From Lagopus muta (Eukaryota > Chordata > Aves > Galliformes > Phasianidae), in the NCBI RefSeq assembly GCF_023343835.1, contig NC_064472.1, positions 7,183,469 through 7,247,468 of the forward strand: 64,000 nucleotides of DNA, written 5' to 3'. The translations under genes were made by a program, and so were the position numbers. The notes under the pieces are model-generated. The model was given only the letters and a program-made list of their open reading frames with translations. It did no database searches and was not told the DNA's origin. Shown one piece after another: positions 48,281-61,731 of the stretch; position 1 is the stretch's first letter, and every line of letters begins with the position of its first letter.

Positions 48281-49984
48281 CCATCCTACTCAAAGCTGTT
48301 TCCCTTTGTTCGCACTGTCATCACTGTTAATCATTGCGTGGAAACAAGTTCAATGTCCAGTTCAAAAGCAAACCTAGGCAAACACAGATAAACATCTCCT
48401 CCCAGGAAGCGACAATATTTGTGTGACACGTAATGCTGACAACGGATTTGTTTTCTAAAAGTGTTAGCTGGAAAATTGGATGCCGCGCATTGAGCCGTGC
48501 CTCTGGTAGGGCTGGGGCTGGGCAGCTGCAGGGCTGAAGATGCTGAAATAGGAGCTGGTGGAGGTCTCTGCAGCTTGTCCCCAGTTCACGGCAAATTACT
48601 CCATGCTGGTCCATGCAGAACATGAGCCTGTCCCAGATTCTCACTCAGGTGGTTTAGCTTGAGAATCTCTGCTTTAATCTGATGCATTCACCAGGACAGC
48701 ATTCCATTACCCCTGATAGAGGAGTGAAGAAGGGGACTGGGAGCTGCCAGCTGCTGCCCCCAGAAATGACATGTTTATATTATTCCTTTTGGGGTAGACA
48801 GTAACACATCCTGCAAGGGTGCTGAGTACCCTTTGTAAGGACCTGATCCTTTCCTTATTGACCCACTGGGAAATGAGGCTCTCTGCCTTCCTTCAGCCTT
48901 AAAGCAGCAAGTGATTTTTTTGCAGCTCTGCTTCCACTGTTACTGCCCCCCTCCTTCCTTTCTTACATTTTTTTCTTGCTTTCCTTCCTTGTCATTATTT
49001 TTGTCCAACAGCTATTTGTTCAGTAATCTCCCCCAAGAGATTAGCACACTAATAGGCAGTCAACAAAACAAGAAAGAAGGAAAGACACAATACTTAAAGG
49101 ATGAATACTTAGGAGAGAGCATCAGTCTTTTGATGTCCTGATTCCAGTTGGGTTTATTTGCAATATATATGTCTATAATAACTATACATCTTAGTACAGC
49201 TGTCCTACTACTCAGGCAGAGATTTCCAACTGCTTTGCAACCATCTCACCTCCCCTCTGCTTTTGGGGAGGAGAAGAATAGCTGCATGCCTGTTATCCAA
49301 AGGGAGGCTCCTTAGGCAGGTGCTTTCGATCTGCTTTTCCTCATATTATTCCTTTAAACTGGCAGTGAAGATTTACTTGGAACTGCATTAGGAGCTTTTG
49401 AAAACACCCTTTTTTTTTCTTCACTGGAAATTGATACCAAACACTTGGGCAATTTTATTTTTTTTAACAGATTGGTAGACAGTCTTTTCATTTCCTCCTT
49501 GTGACTTTATACAGAAGCTTTTTCAGGCAGATCTTTTCTCACCCCTCCAAAGCAGTCAATGAAACATTTACATGCATACAATTAAGCACAAACAGAAAAC
49601 AAAAACAAAAACAAAACAAAACAAGCAACCAAAAAAACCACAACAGCCTAACAATTTCACCTTACAAATTTCAGATTATTAATATTCAGAAGTAACAAGT
49701 CCTCTAGAACCGAACTTTCAAAAAGTCACGCATGCCTCTAACAATCATTTTAAATACTCACAAATTTGGAAACATGTGAAAGCTAGTAATTTTAAAGTGA
49801 TAATATCATTATCCTCCACTGCTAGGGTCTGATCATGCACAGTTGAAGCCAGTATACTTTCTGATTGACTTGGCTGAACATGTTATGAGAATAGGTCAGA
49901 ATTGGCCAATACATTTCTGAAGATTCACACCACAAAACACCCAACAGACACCAGTATCAAGAATCAAATATACAGGATGGGAAG
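48281..49984. other. Intron 1 segment, no exon seen
   Basis: GGACCTGATCCTTTCCTTAT near 48839 may be another scrap of the GGGCCTGATCC MITE family. A/CAAAA-rich sequence covers 49595-49640. Nothing else is recognised. Confidence 0.45.
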
Positions 49985-50034
49985 CTAGAACTGGATGATC
50001 TTAAAGGTTCCCTCCAACCTAAGTCATTCTATGA
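49985..50034 (+). mobile_element. CR1 LINE 3'-end fragment
   Basis: CTAGAACTGGATGATCTTAA, then AGGTTCCCTCCAACCTAAG and TCATTCTATGA match the last bases before the ATTCTATGAT repeats of avian CR1 in plus orientation. It is a short, old, 5'-truncated copy. Confidence 0.75.
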
Positions 50035-53000
50035 ACCCATAGGGACAAATTAGGTGGACTTGAATGTGGGGAGAAAAAAAGGTAGATCAGCAGGGGTAAA
50101 CTTCTAATCTTCACAGTATTATAGGTATCTGCTATGCTACTACTACTCCCAAAAGATTACGGTGATGTAGTCGCATCCTGTGATTCTCAATGTTCACAGA
50201 AGAGGGAGTTGGCATAAGATCTTGGAAGGCCATGAAGTTGCTACTTCTGATTTCAAAGACAGCAGGAAATTCAAATTAAACATTAATAGAGCTTTATCGC
50301 TGGCTCTGATACATTCAAAAAGTAGAAAACACTTTCTGAAGTTATGAGGTTGCATGAAAAATCTTGAGACAAAAAAATTCAAATATTTTGTCTCAAAACA
50401 GTATATTTTGAGATCCTTACTTTTTGTTGTTTTGAAATAGTTCAATTAAGATTCAGATTCTCCCAGTTAACACACAGGATGGAAAATGTACCTAAAAAAA
50501 AGAAAGTTGAGATTCTCATATACTCTCACATATTCCAGATCTGGCTGTGATGAAGCACAGCAAGGCTCGCTAGGCTTATAGAAACTGGAAGAAATAGCAA
50601 TACCAAAAAAAGAATAGCAAAATGGTTATATGAGTATGCATATGGTGTTTGTAGTTATTTTCGGGGTCAGGTCTCAAAATTTGACTTTACTTGCTATTCA
50701 TTGCCAATCACCCTCCCCTGGAATGCAGTGAACACAAGTCTCATCTTCAAGAACAAAGCTTTGCTTTCTGGAGTTACGAAGAAAATAACACAAACACTGA
50801 AATCACAAAAGGAAAAAAGAAATGAAAAAAAAAAGAAAAAAGTAGCTTTTTTGATAGCTTAAGTACAGCTCTACTGATTTGGAAGTATGGTGTACACAAG
50901 ACCATTTTGTGTCCAACAACGGCCATGAGAGGATGCCTAGGAACTGGTGAGAACAGGGCAAATGTATTCAACACTTTCCTAAAACATTCTCCCAGCTTCT
51001 TACCATTTTCCACCCAGCGGATTTGTAGTTCATTTCATCATGTAATGAACAATAATAAGCAATTTCATCATTATGGTGATCTGATCCACAGTTCTTGAAA
51101 ACTTAGGACCATACCTGCAGTGTGCATTCCATCCAAATCTGTGCACCTCATCAATGGAGGAGAAATGTAATTCAGAGGGCACCATAGAGTCTTGAATAGT
51201 AACTCTTTTTGCAATAACCAAGGAAATACCAGTCCAGAATTCTAGTTGAGCACACAAGGCTTGAATATGCCTTTTAGGACTGACAGTAAGGATATATATC
51301 TGTTTTATAAGGAAAAGAAATACCACATAATTTTTGGGGGGAGTAGTATTACCTCTGGAAACAGATCAAATACCTGCAGTAAAATCTGAATCCACGTAAA
51401 ATTCACCCCTGTTTAGTGTTTCACTCTAAGCTTCAGACTCAACCAGATTAGATTTAAAGTCTATCCATCTTTTCAGAGTCTGGAATTAGAGAGAAATGGG
51501 ATAGAGTTTTGTTTTTGCAATATTATCTTGTGGATGAAACACTGGTAGTTCTTTCACTTGGAACCAGCTATCCATGCTCAACACAAAACTCAAACAAGTG
51601 TGACTGGAAAGAAGAGGATTTCTTTTGCCTTGCATGTACAAAGTTTTCCAAATGAAAGCCAATGATTTTATAAGTGGCAACCAAACTCAACAGCACAGTT
51701 GTTAAAAGTTTGTTTCTACAAGCAAAGGTTCATTTATGTTATCACTTTCCACAAACTGCTTGTTTAAAAGTTTAGTTCCCACTTTGTGCCTGTGAACATT
51801 TCAGTAACATTTTCTTGCTACTTATGTTTTCTGGCCCATGCTAACATCAAAGGCAGCAGTAAGAAAAAAGGAATGCTTTGGATTTATATTAAAACCACTT
51901 TGTATTCCAAACCCAAGACCCTGCTTCCCCTCATACCAGGTAGGCATTTGCATCCTTTAAATGATCTTGTTTATTCTATGTGTCAGAATATAGTTATCTG
52001 AATATTAATTATGGTTTTAGTGAAGTTCATCGGTTGAGTGCAGGAATTGAGAATTCTTCCTTCAGTCGCAGCCACCTGCTTAGATTTCTGTGTTTATCTG
52101 CTTCACTGAGTTTAAATCAGTTTCTGTAAGTGAAAGTCTGTTGCTTTGAGCAGATGTTAATGCTCAGAAATAGTGTACAGTCTGCCATTAGCATATGTAG
52201 CATAATGCTAATAAATAGAGGCATGTACCACCCTTGAAGGTGATTCTGATTTCGACTGAAGATTTCACCCACTTCATTCTCCCCTCCCCACCCCCATCTC
52301 TGCTAGTCCCTTTTCTTAGATAAGCCTCTGGCAGATACAGCTGTTGTAAATGAGGGACCTTCTTTCCACCCCCGACAAGACCTTAGCAAATGGTCCATTC
52401 TGTTTATGCTACATTTGGATGATTAATGATATTGTATATTGTAACTAAATTGTACTGCTATTATCATCAGGTCACTGCTGACAAATAGATATATCATCTC
52501 TGGGGTTCGTATACAGATAACAATTTTAACTATGTGGATAAGTAAAGGCTTGATGGTGTCCTAATGCTAATGTAAATATTACTGCATATTGGAAGTTGGT
52601 AATGCATTGTGTATGGGGATTGCATTCTACAACAGCAACCACTGAGTAGGTGAAGCTGGTGTGACTATGCCAATAGTGGTTTCAACTTCTCAACTTATTC
52701 TTGTTGTTAATTTTTTTTCCCCTCCCTAAGGATTTGTAGTAATCCACTTGTAAAACATGACAACCATTTAGACCCAAACAGACCCAGCAGCTTTTGAGTA
52801 AAACTGTAACCAGAATAATTTAAAGTGTCTTGGGTGTTGGGAAGGAAGAGCATATCTGCCTCTGCACCCTCCCAACTCCCTGCTTGATGCAATGCTCTGA
52901 GCTCCAGGACTAAACCAGAACCGCTGGATGAAAAGTTGCTGTTAGAGGTTGACCAGTTTAGTCACAAGCAGGAGGGCTGGAAATGTGAGAAAGCAAGGTC

Positions 53001-56000
53001 ATGAACATGTCTTCATGGGTTGTCTCAAGAGCAGATCAATGTTCCCAATCCTGACAGCTGCAAGTAACTATTTGAGGAAGAAATCATATTAAGTCAAGAT
53101 GAAAAATTTGAGGGAGAATGGACTCATTGCAGAAACATAACATTACAGCTCCTGGCTAAAGTTTGAGAGTATATTGAAAAGGTTTGGAGAAGCAAGAATT
53201 CACACTGAACAAAGCTTGTGCTGCTTTTGCTACTCATCCATCAAGAACTGGCGTATGTCATGTTAGGGCTCAGACTTGAAATTAATTATTCTCTTTAATA
53301 CTGAGGAATCTTATTATATTGACCCTTATCTTCATAAATCCCAATATGTAACAGGAGCAACAATGCAGAAATCATTGCAACGATACCAGTAGAAAACCAG
53401 AGCATGATAAGAATCAGGCTTGGCATTTCCACAAGTCTAATTCTTATTTCATAGGGAGGAAAACATAACAATCTGCAGTCAAAAGGAGAATAGCTGGATC
53501 AGAGCCCCCAGCTGATTTATACTCACAATTTCCTTCTGAAGTAGCAGCAGCGGATGTGAAAAGCAAAGTCTGACAATAATTCTGTTCTCCCACCGGCATG
53601 AAAAGGGAAAGATTTTCCTAAAATCAAGAAATGGATAGAGTCAGATTTCACTGGACAGTGGTTATTTTTAAGTGATTTGAGCTCCCCATTTCCATAATTT
53701 CATGTAGGTGCTGAATTTTCCCATTTTCCACAGAGGAGGGCATTGAAAATGAGGAAGTTTTTGCACAGAAATAAAGATACAAGTCTTGAGTCCCAAACTT
53801 AGCATTTACAAAACACCTACTCTATTAATTAAGAAAGATTTTTATTAAAAAAGGAACAAACATGACAACAACAAAACAAGGCAGCTACTGTTCACTTTCT
53901 TAACTAATTTCATGATGCAGGAACTGATCTCTTTGTAGATTTGTGCACTCAGAACCTGGAAAACAACCCCCAGAAGATTCCAAGGTACCCAAGACTTTGC
54001 CATATAGACAGGGAGGGGGAAGCAAATGGAGCCCTCTGAAATTAGCTCCCCTCTTATCGTCAGTGACCAGTGGATTATTTCCCTCAACAACCTGCACCTC
54101 CAGGATCCATCACCAAGACAGCATCTGGGTCCCTGAGGAGATTTACCCAGTATTTGTGGGTCTCAGAGCAAAAAAGCAGAATTGCTCCCTCAGGTTTGAT
54201 CACATCACTTCTGTAAAAAATCAGCCCATTCAAAAATTTAAAAGGCATAAAATAGGGATTGAACTGCATCAATTCATTTTTATTCTGCTGATGTTCCCTT
54301 GCCCACTGTTTGCACTTATTGATCTGCAACCAAGGGAGAGGGCCAGAAACAGGAAAGAATAAAGGTAAGCCAAAAAAGTGCTGTTGTTCTAGAGCAACAT
54401 AAAACAACTTGAAGCTGGAGGGCAGAGGAGGGACAAGGAAGAAGAGCAGCAAGAGAAAAGGAGAATAAAGAAAGAAAGAGAATTAGAGACAGTGTAAACA
54501 AGATTAAGTTTCATCTGACTTATTGGATGTTCACTAGAAAAGCAAAAGACAGGGAGAGGAAGGGCAGAGGGAGAGAACATGAACTGCAGCAAGTTCTATC
54601 CTGAGGCTCCGTGCAATGGTTTTGTCAGAGACTCTCTGAGGCTGGTGCCACTTCATATGATGTGTAGCTTTAATGAAAGAAGGAGGAGGGCAGGAACAAG
54701 AAGGAAAAAAAATGAAAAAGCAGTTGAGACATTCTGTCTCTTCCTCAGTCTCCGTTTGCAGAGACCTATTGGCCATAACTCTTGCAGGGCAAATAACAAG
54801 CGTTCCCCATCCAAATGTAAGCACATTGGCACTTAATCCTATTTTATAAAGGTTATAGTTTTACATAAATCACTCGCTCTAAATGCACTTTAGTCATCCT
54901 CTTTGTGTTAAGTTTCGCTTTAAGCCTAACTAGGCAAGGAGGATTTCTCCCACTGGCCCTCTGGACATGACGCCACCAAGATTGAACTATGCTCTCCATT
55001 TTTAATATCTCTGGAGGGATTCATCTATAATGATGTCAGGGGCTAAGCATATTCCCTTGCCAGGGCGGGCGAATTAAATCCGTCCTTCCCCTGTCTCACT
55101 CAGGTCCAACAGAGCTAAAAACAAGTTGTTCGGAGAGCAGAGAAAACTGGTGATGCTTCACTTTTGATGTCTCGTTCTCCATGCGGATTCCCTAATGTCT
55201 AATAAAGGGTGAGCTTAGTAGCCTTTTCTTCAGTGATTTCACCATCAGTCATTCCTTTAATGAAGTTTGTAATCGTCTTTGAGACCTCTCCTCTCTGTCA
55301 TATTGTGCTCAATTTGCCAGGGACTTTCAGGGTTACACAGGAAGGACAGACTGATGGACACTACCACCCTTAGGCAGACAGACAGTATAGTTACTTGAAA
55401 AAGTCATTTTCTTAAGAATCAGCTTTAAAGGTACCCACTGGCATTGTTGCTGCAAGGCACCTTTTGCCTGTTTTCATGCAGACAAATCCCTGATGAGGAA
55501 GGCATGCTCTAGCTCTTGTGTGTTCTCTTAATGAGTTCAGTACTTGTTTCCCAGTAGGGTAAGTGAGGAGTTTAATCGTCAGGCACCCAAGGAACTTCAT
55601 GAAACTGGACCAAGTTAAACACAATGATTTTGGAAACCTCAGGGCAGAAGCATACTGCACTATCTTTCACCTTTGATTTTTTTAGTGAGTACTTTAGAAC
55701 AGACTGTCCTGCTGCAGCCACCAGGGCTTCATGTGGTAATCTGAAGTCAGAAGAATTTAAAACCAGTAATCATGAGAGAGTGAAAGAAATAAAGCTGGGC
55801 TTGTGCTAGGCAGGGGGTAATAGTGAATTGTTTGTACACTTGGGAGGAGAAGAAAGCCATAGCTCTTTGCTTTTTTTTCCTGTAGCTAAAACTCGTACTG
55901 GCCTCTCCAAGCTCACATATGGCCTCGTTTGGCCACCAGCCCAGCTGTTACCAGAATTTCCCTTGCTAAGATTGATATCATGACTCTTGCTCTGTTAGGA

Positions 56001-56493
56001 AGTACTTGAAATAGAATGAGTTGAAACCTTCTAAGAGCATGGAGCAAATCACACTACAGATAACCACTACCCCTGCCAGGACAGACCCACAAAGGGGGGT
56101 TAGGTTGATCCTCAGATATGCAGTTTGGGCAGTCAGGGGCCAGGCAGAAAGCAGGGCTGGCTGCTGGCTTGTCACTAGAAGCACCCAAGAAACCCAAAGT
56201 GGATCTTCCCTCATTTTCTGCCGCTGTTGCCATGATATGCCCTACTAGGAGAATTCTCTCTGTAGGTACTATCCAACACAGCTAAGCATACTGAAAAACA
56301 CAGAAAACTTGAAAAGATTTTGGCATAACACAACTCAGGTTCTTTCAGGTAATGTGGCCAAGTTATCACTGTGGTCTCTCTTTAGTTCAATTTGGATTTC
56401 AATATTTTCTTTATCTGAGCACACTTTTTTATTTTTTCCAAATTTATTCCAGTTCACTCACTTAGATTTTTCACCTACTCAGGTTGTCTGAAT
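50035..56493. other. Intron 1 segment, no exon seen
   Basis: A purine-rich AAAGAAAAAAG tract lies near 50805-50840 and GA-rich DNA at 54420-54570. TAAT- and GATA-rich unique stretches at 52380-52640 and 54940-55230 may be conserved elements. No coding exon is supported; the 139-codon frame at 53943 begins with GTG and has no domain. Confidence 0.5.
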
Positions 56494-56770
56494 ATCATAG
56501 AATCATAGAATACAGGGTCACCAACCACTAGATGAGGCTACCTAGAGCCACATCTAGCCCGGCCTTGTATGCCTCCAGGGATGGGACATCCACAACCTCT
56601 TTGGGCAACATGTTCCAGCACATTACCATCTTCTGAGTGAAAAACTTCCTCCTAATATTTAACCTAAACCTCCCCTGTCTCAGTTTAAAACCTTTTCCTA
56701 TTAGTATCCACCCTTGTAAACAGCCATTCCCCCTCCTTTATACGCTCCCTTCATGTACTGGTAGGATAAG
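56494..56770 (-). mobile_element. CR1 LINE 3' end, 5'-truncated, minus orientation
   Basis: The block begins with ATCATAGAATCATAGAAT, the reverse complement of the CR1 3' terminal ATTCTATGAT repeat. It continues with CGGCCTTGTATGCCTCCAGG, GATGGGACATCCACAACCTC and TTCCTCCTAATATTTAACC, all hallmark CR1 3' words. It ends near TTCATGTACTGGTAGGATA. Compared with my memory of the consensus, it lacks about 40 bases just inside the 3' repeat and a short piece near the CCCTTGTCC region. It has no coding capacity and is firm evidence for a bird genome. Confidence 0.93.
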
Positions 56771-59700
56771 ATGGGTAAGTTTGTAAACGATTGCAGGGAA
56801 AGAAGGAAGGAGCAAAGAGAGAAGCACAGACACCACCATCACATAGGTCTTTTACTCTTAAACTAACCATTCTTTTACTCCTACGATAACCTTTTTTTTT
56901 TTTTTTTTCCATAGAAAGCAGGTAAGTGAGTAACATGAGTTGGCAGGCAGGTTGTCCTACTCAAGCTATCTGGATGCCCCTCCACAGCCGAGAATATCTG
57001 GTAGACTGGAAAGATGCACAACACTCTTTTTAGTACTGCACTAACATAAAGTTAATCTAGTTTTAGGTTTTGAGATATGATGAGTGTGGGACCCTCTGTC
57101 TGGCATTACAGGAAGTGTTGAAATGCAGCAGGAAAGCCTGACTTACAATCTTTCTGACCTTACAGAAGGTAGGAAACACCATGCAACTTTCTGTTAAGGA
57201 ATGCATAACCAAAACTTATTCATCTAAGATACTCGTGAAGACATATGATGTTCCACTGAAAGCACTGTTGGCATAACTCTTCACACCACTCTAATTAAAA
57301 CTCCAAACTCCAGGTGTAAGGAGACATCACCAACACATACCCCATCTTAAACGTTAGCTAAGGACATGTAGGAGATGAAAAGATTTAATTCCCCGTAAAG
57401 TGCAATCACACACCTGTGCACTCTTTAAGCCCTCTACATCAGCCTCAAATTAAATAGCAATATAAACCTAAACAGAGAGGAATTAATTTCACCCACAAAA
57501 AGCATGAAGAAAAATTCTACTTGCCAGTCAGTGACAATTCATGCATTCACAAATTTACGGGAAGTTCAAAGCTCCCTAGTTCTGTCACCAGTTTTGCACA
57601 GCTGGGAGAAACTGCATTTCCTTGCAATAGTAATGACTTTCTACTACAAGAGTAAGAATAATTTATTTTTTTTTCAATCAGACAACCAATAGAAATAATT
57701 TATAAGTTTTCCTTATGTGATACGGTTGTGTTTAGAAAGGTCAGCTGCAGTCAGTGCCCCACAGTGCAAGGTACTGTTCATGATCCAACAAAAACACAAG
57801 TTGAAAGAAAGAGAAGAAAGGAAGTCATACGTCAAGGTCACAGAGCAACTCAGAACCCAAAGAAAAGAATGAACATAAGTTTTTTGACCACTTGCCCGAT
57901 GTTCCTCCTGCTGCACCACTGTACTGCACCATCAGCAAGGTCAAATAAGAATATTATGTATTTACTTGCCATCAACATCATGCAAGAGCACCTCATAACC
58001 TATATAATCATCTGTCCCCAAGAAATTAAAGACTGCTGCAGTCCCCAGATACATTAGATACAGGAAAAGTTGGAACTAAAGCCACTAAATAAATAAATAA
58101 ATAGATAAAAATGTCTAGACTATAATTTGTGATGCTTATGTCCCAACTCAAATGCCCTGCTCAGTTTCTTCTCAACTCCAAAAGCACCTATCCCATCAAC
58201 AGAAATATGCTTTATCTATCATATCTATACTTTGGAGCAGGGCCCAGATCTGAGGTCTCCTCTGGGTCACATAAATGCCCTTTCCAGAGCATCATTCCCT
58301 CAGACTCTGGCCCAGAATTAAGACAGAAGCAACAGCAAAATAGTTTTATACCCTGCTGATGTAGCACCCAGAGCACTACCTTGATTCTTTTTGGTTCACA
58401 TCATTATTCTGGGAAGTACTACTAGCTATCACATCAAGTCAATGTCATGTTCTCAGCAAGTTCTTTATCCACCTACACAGATCCAAAGAACCACTACTAT
58501 CACCAGCATCCCCTAGCTACACTCAACAAACCCTGGTCAGTTTCCCATCTCCCATGACACCTTGGATCCCCAAACAAAACCATTCTATTCCCAGACACAT
58601 GCATGAAACAGTTGTTCACCTGAAACATTCGCAGCACTGGGGTTTTTGAGCATTTTCTGCTAAAATATCCTTGGCACTAGAAAAACAAGGTAGATTGTGG
58701 ATTGTAGTTTCTCTAACAGTTCTTTAACAGTTGACAAAAGACATTGCTTGTTGGAGAGAAAAGTAGGCTAGGATCAAAGGAAGAGAACCAGGATGTTATT
58801 TTCTAAAACATTGATTTGAACATGCCCAACCTTTAATGTTAAAAAAGTCCTAAGAAGAAATCAGCAAAAAAAAAACACCCCTTTTCTTGAAAAGTTTAAT
58901 AGTAGATCTAAGGTGAGAAGGTTCTCCTTCTGCTGAGCCAATCACAAAATAGCCTTGAAAACATCAAGACATTAACAGGCATTTTATATCCAGATTCCTT
59001 CCTTAACACTAACCACCTCTCCAAGTGTCTCCCCTCAGAAGTCTCTTTCAAAAAAGTATACGCAAAATTTAGAATCAGCTACTTTCTTTTTTTTTTCTTT
59101 TTTTTCTTTTTTTTTTAATCTCCTAATAACATCTTCAAACTCTTGGGAAGTTTTCAATAGGGCAGCCATTGGCTTTGCTATGCAAGAACTTTCTATTACT
59201 ATATTTAAGAAACAGTTATTTCCTGAAAGTTCCTCCTCTCTTTAACTCCTTTAGGATTACCTAAAGAAAGACAATAGCACAAGGTAAGGACAAAAAGAGA
59301 AGAGTTGTACCTGTTTTATGGAGAAAAAATTTAAAAATAAAAATAAAACAGAGTACTGACTTTGCCAGGTTTCTTTGTGACACTCTGTTCTGATGGCTTT
59401 TCAACCTGAAGCAGTTTCATCTTGTGCGGAGATCCTCGGTAGCTCAGGTATTCTCCATCTGGTGTAAATTAGCAGTGCTTTACCAAAGTCAATAACAATG
59501 TGCAGGTACCTTACACCTGAGAGGTTGTTATGGAGCCAGTTTATTTTTTAACCTGAGATATTTTTTTGCAGAACTTCTGTGAAAATGGATGATCTGCACT
59601 TTGTGATGGGTGATTTGAAGTCACGTCTAGAAAGTTATTTAGGTGTTAAACCTTCTATTGAAATTCCTTTAAAGATAAGTAACTGACTCTGATTATTGGA

Positions 59701-59849
59701 TTTGGCTCAGTAACCAAGAAGTACTTTGTTTCCTTGTTTATGAATTCAAGTTTACACTAGGTGTATTCAAGTACACCTAGTGTTTTAGTATCGTAGCTTT
59801 TTCTTTCCGAAAGCATGGTAGTTTCCCTTAGAAAGTGAGACATTAGTGG

Positions 59850-59853
<4 letters not shown>
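56771..59853. other. Intron 1 segment, no exon seen
   Basis: Contents are a T18 run at 56891-56908, an AAAT tract near 58087-58105, a T-rich pyrimidine run at 59083-59118 and the perfect hairpin at 59754-59783. No gene is supported. Confidence 0.5.
59754..59783. repeat. Perfect inverted repeat, 12-bp arms, 6-base loop
   Basis: ACACTAGGTGTA (59754-59765), loop TTCAAG (59766-59771) and TACACCTAGTGT (59772-59783) pair without a mismatch. No T-run follows in a way that would make a terminator, and no flanking transposon is visible. The arms do not extend further. Confidence 0.95.

Positions 59854-59912
<59 letters not shown>
59854..59912. repeat. (TA)29 microsatellite
   Basis: An uninterrupted 59-base TA repeat. 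Such tracts are unstable and prone to cruciform extrusion; length is likely polymorphic. It lies 70 bases from the hairpin. Confidence 0.95.
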
Positions 59913-59916
<4 letters not shown>

Positions 59917-60220
59917 ACACATAAGCCTTGAAAGTCAGTTTAAGCAAAAACATAAAGGACATCAAAATGGTTTGCAAGTGGAAAACTCACTCCTATTCTA
60001 CTAATGCTTAAAAAGCCCAACTCCTGAATTAGACTCTACTTGTTTCCTATTATTTAAATCTCTGTAGTAGAAGTTAGCCGAATTTTATAAAACTGTATCA
60101 AGCAAGCAATTGAAATAAGCCTTACATATAAGCTTGATAAACTTGTTTGTTCTCTGAATCTTTATTGGCTTTGCCAATACTGACGTTTTCATGTGGCTTT
60201 CATTGAGGGATGGAAAAAAA

Positions 60221-60318
60221 ATTGTTTTTTGTTTTTTTTTTTGTACTGTTTTGTTTTGTTTTGTTTTGTTTTGTTTGTTGGGGGTATCATTGTTGTTTTG
60301 TTTTGGTTTTTTTTACAG
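60221..60318 (+). repeat. T-rich and (TTTTG)n tract
   Basis: A TTTTG pentamer tract at about 60248-60280 is embedded in T-rich sequence. It accounts for the Phe/Leu/Cys-rich plus-strand frame there. Confidence 0.85.
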
Positions 60319-61414
60319 AAAGCCTAAACAGGAAAAAAACAAAATCTCACTCCCACACTTTGTTTTATTAGAAATAATAGAAATCATAGCAAATGCCTCC
60401 TGAGAACACTTAAAAGTAATCTTCCCAATGTTTATTAATTGTTTATATTTAATTTCCCCTAAAGACACTTGGAAAAGCAATTTACTCCAAAAACCAGAAG
60501 CACACAAGTTCAGGACAAGCCTACAAGCATATCATAATAGCATCTAAACAAGCCCCCAATGTTCTTCTTTTTATCATTTCTTTCCCCCAAGCTGTATCTT
60601 GTTAGACTCTCCCTTCAGTGAAAGCATTTTTCCAGCATGCTTTTTGCAGGGGATGACCCTTTAAAATGAGGGGCAGAAGCTACGTGAAGGCCCTAAAGGG
60701 TCCATTTTGCAGTAGGCAGTAGACTGCTAAATCTCTGTGTTCCAGATGGTGAGTATCCTTAATTCTTGTTTGTGAGCTTTGAGTTGGATTGTATGTTCTC
60801 AAAGCTAGTCACATCTTTCTTTTTTTCTTTAAAGCTCAGAAGTCCTGTTTTCCTTTCCCAGCTGATTTTTTTTTCCTTGAAAATTGTTCCAGCCCACCTC
60901 CCTAACAAATCATCTCTGAGCAGACTTCAAACATGGAGGCTTTTTGTTTTCTGAATGCTATAGATAGACCTGTTCTTGCACAGTGGGTTGAAAGTAATTC
61001 TCATTAATACAATATGCTAAATCCTGATCTTGAGAAGACTTTGATGTGTGGGCTTAGGAGCTCTTCAGGATGGGATCTATCCATTAAGAAGCACTTGTTT
61101 GGGACAATGAGGTTTGTGTATTAGGGCCTGGAGCTGTTAATTTAAACACAGATAATAAGATGAGGTTATTCCCATATGTGTGTCTATATATAGGACTAAA
61201 TTTCCAGGCTTACGCTCTTACCTATGCAACTGTTTTACTCTTAAATCCCCATACCCAATTCTACACAGTTCTGGGGCACCGCTTTCTCCCTGTAGGATAT
61301 TAATAAGCCTCACTGGCAAGGAACAGAGCATTAGTCTTTGATGGGTAGGTAGATTAAATATGCACACATAATAGTAAATATTTATTTAGGTACCTGAGCT
61401 ATTCTGATTAATGG

Positions 61415-61505
61415 TTGCATTTTTCTTTTAAACGATTTGAGTACTTTTTAATGGCAATTAATTAGTATTTATGGCATGATTATTTAATTTATTTCACTCT
61501 TCTGC
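61415..61505. promoter_or_regulatory. Possible conserved non-coding element
   Basis: CTGATTAATGGTTGCAT, CAATTAATTAG (61455-61465) and ATGATTATTTAATTTATT give a dense cluster of TAAT cores in sequence that is AT-rich but not repetitive. This is a composition-based guess at a homeodomain-bound enhancer. Confidence 0.2.
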
Positions 61506-61680
61506 TGTTAGTACTGTCAGAAAAGCTGGAAACTCCAGATTTTTACAGTTTTTTCAGGTTGGTAAATATTATTTTGCTACTGTCTTCTGTGTGTCTGGGG
61601 ATGCACAAACCAGCATGTCTCTGCTCTATTTCCTGGCACTTATTTACCAGCAGCAGAACTACCACCCTGGGAAATAGGAC

Positions 61681-61731
61681 TCTGATCCTGCAAGCACTTC
61701 ATGAAGTTTTTTAACTTTAAGTACACAAATA
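61681..61731 (+). mobile_element. Half of a decayed palindromic MITE
   Basis: TCTGATCCTGCAAGCACTTC, then TTTTTTAACTTTAAGTACAC recalls a MITE with words 'tgatcctgcaaacactta' and 'gcttaactttaagcac'. Only one half is recognisable. Confidence 0.4.

Noticed and set aside
53943..54362. 139-codon plus-strand frame
   Set aside because: It starts with GTG and has no recognisable domain or flanking splice pattern.
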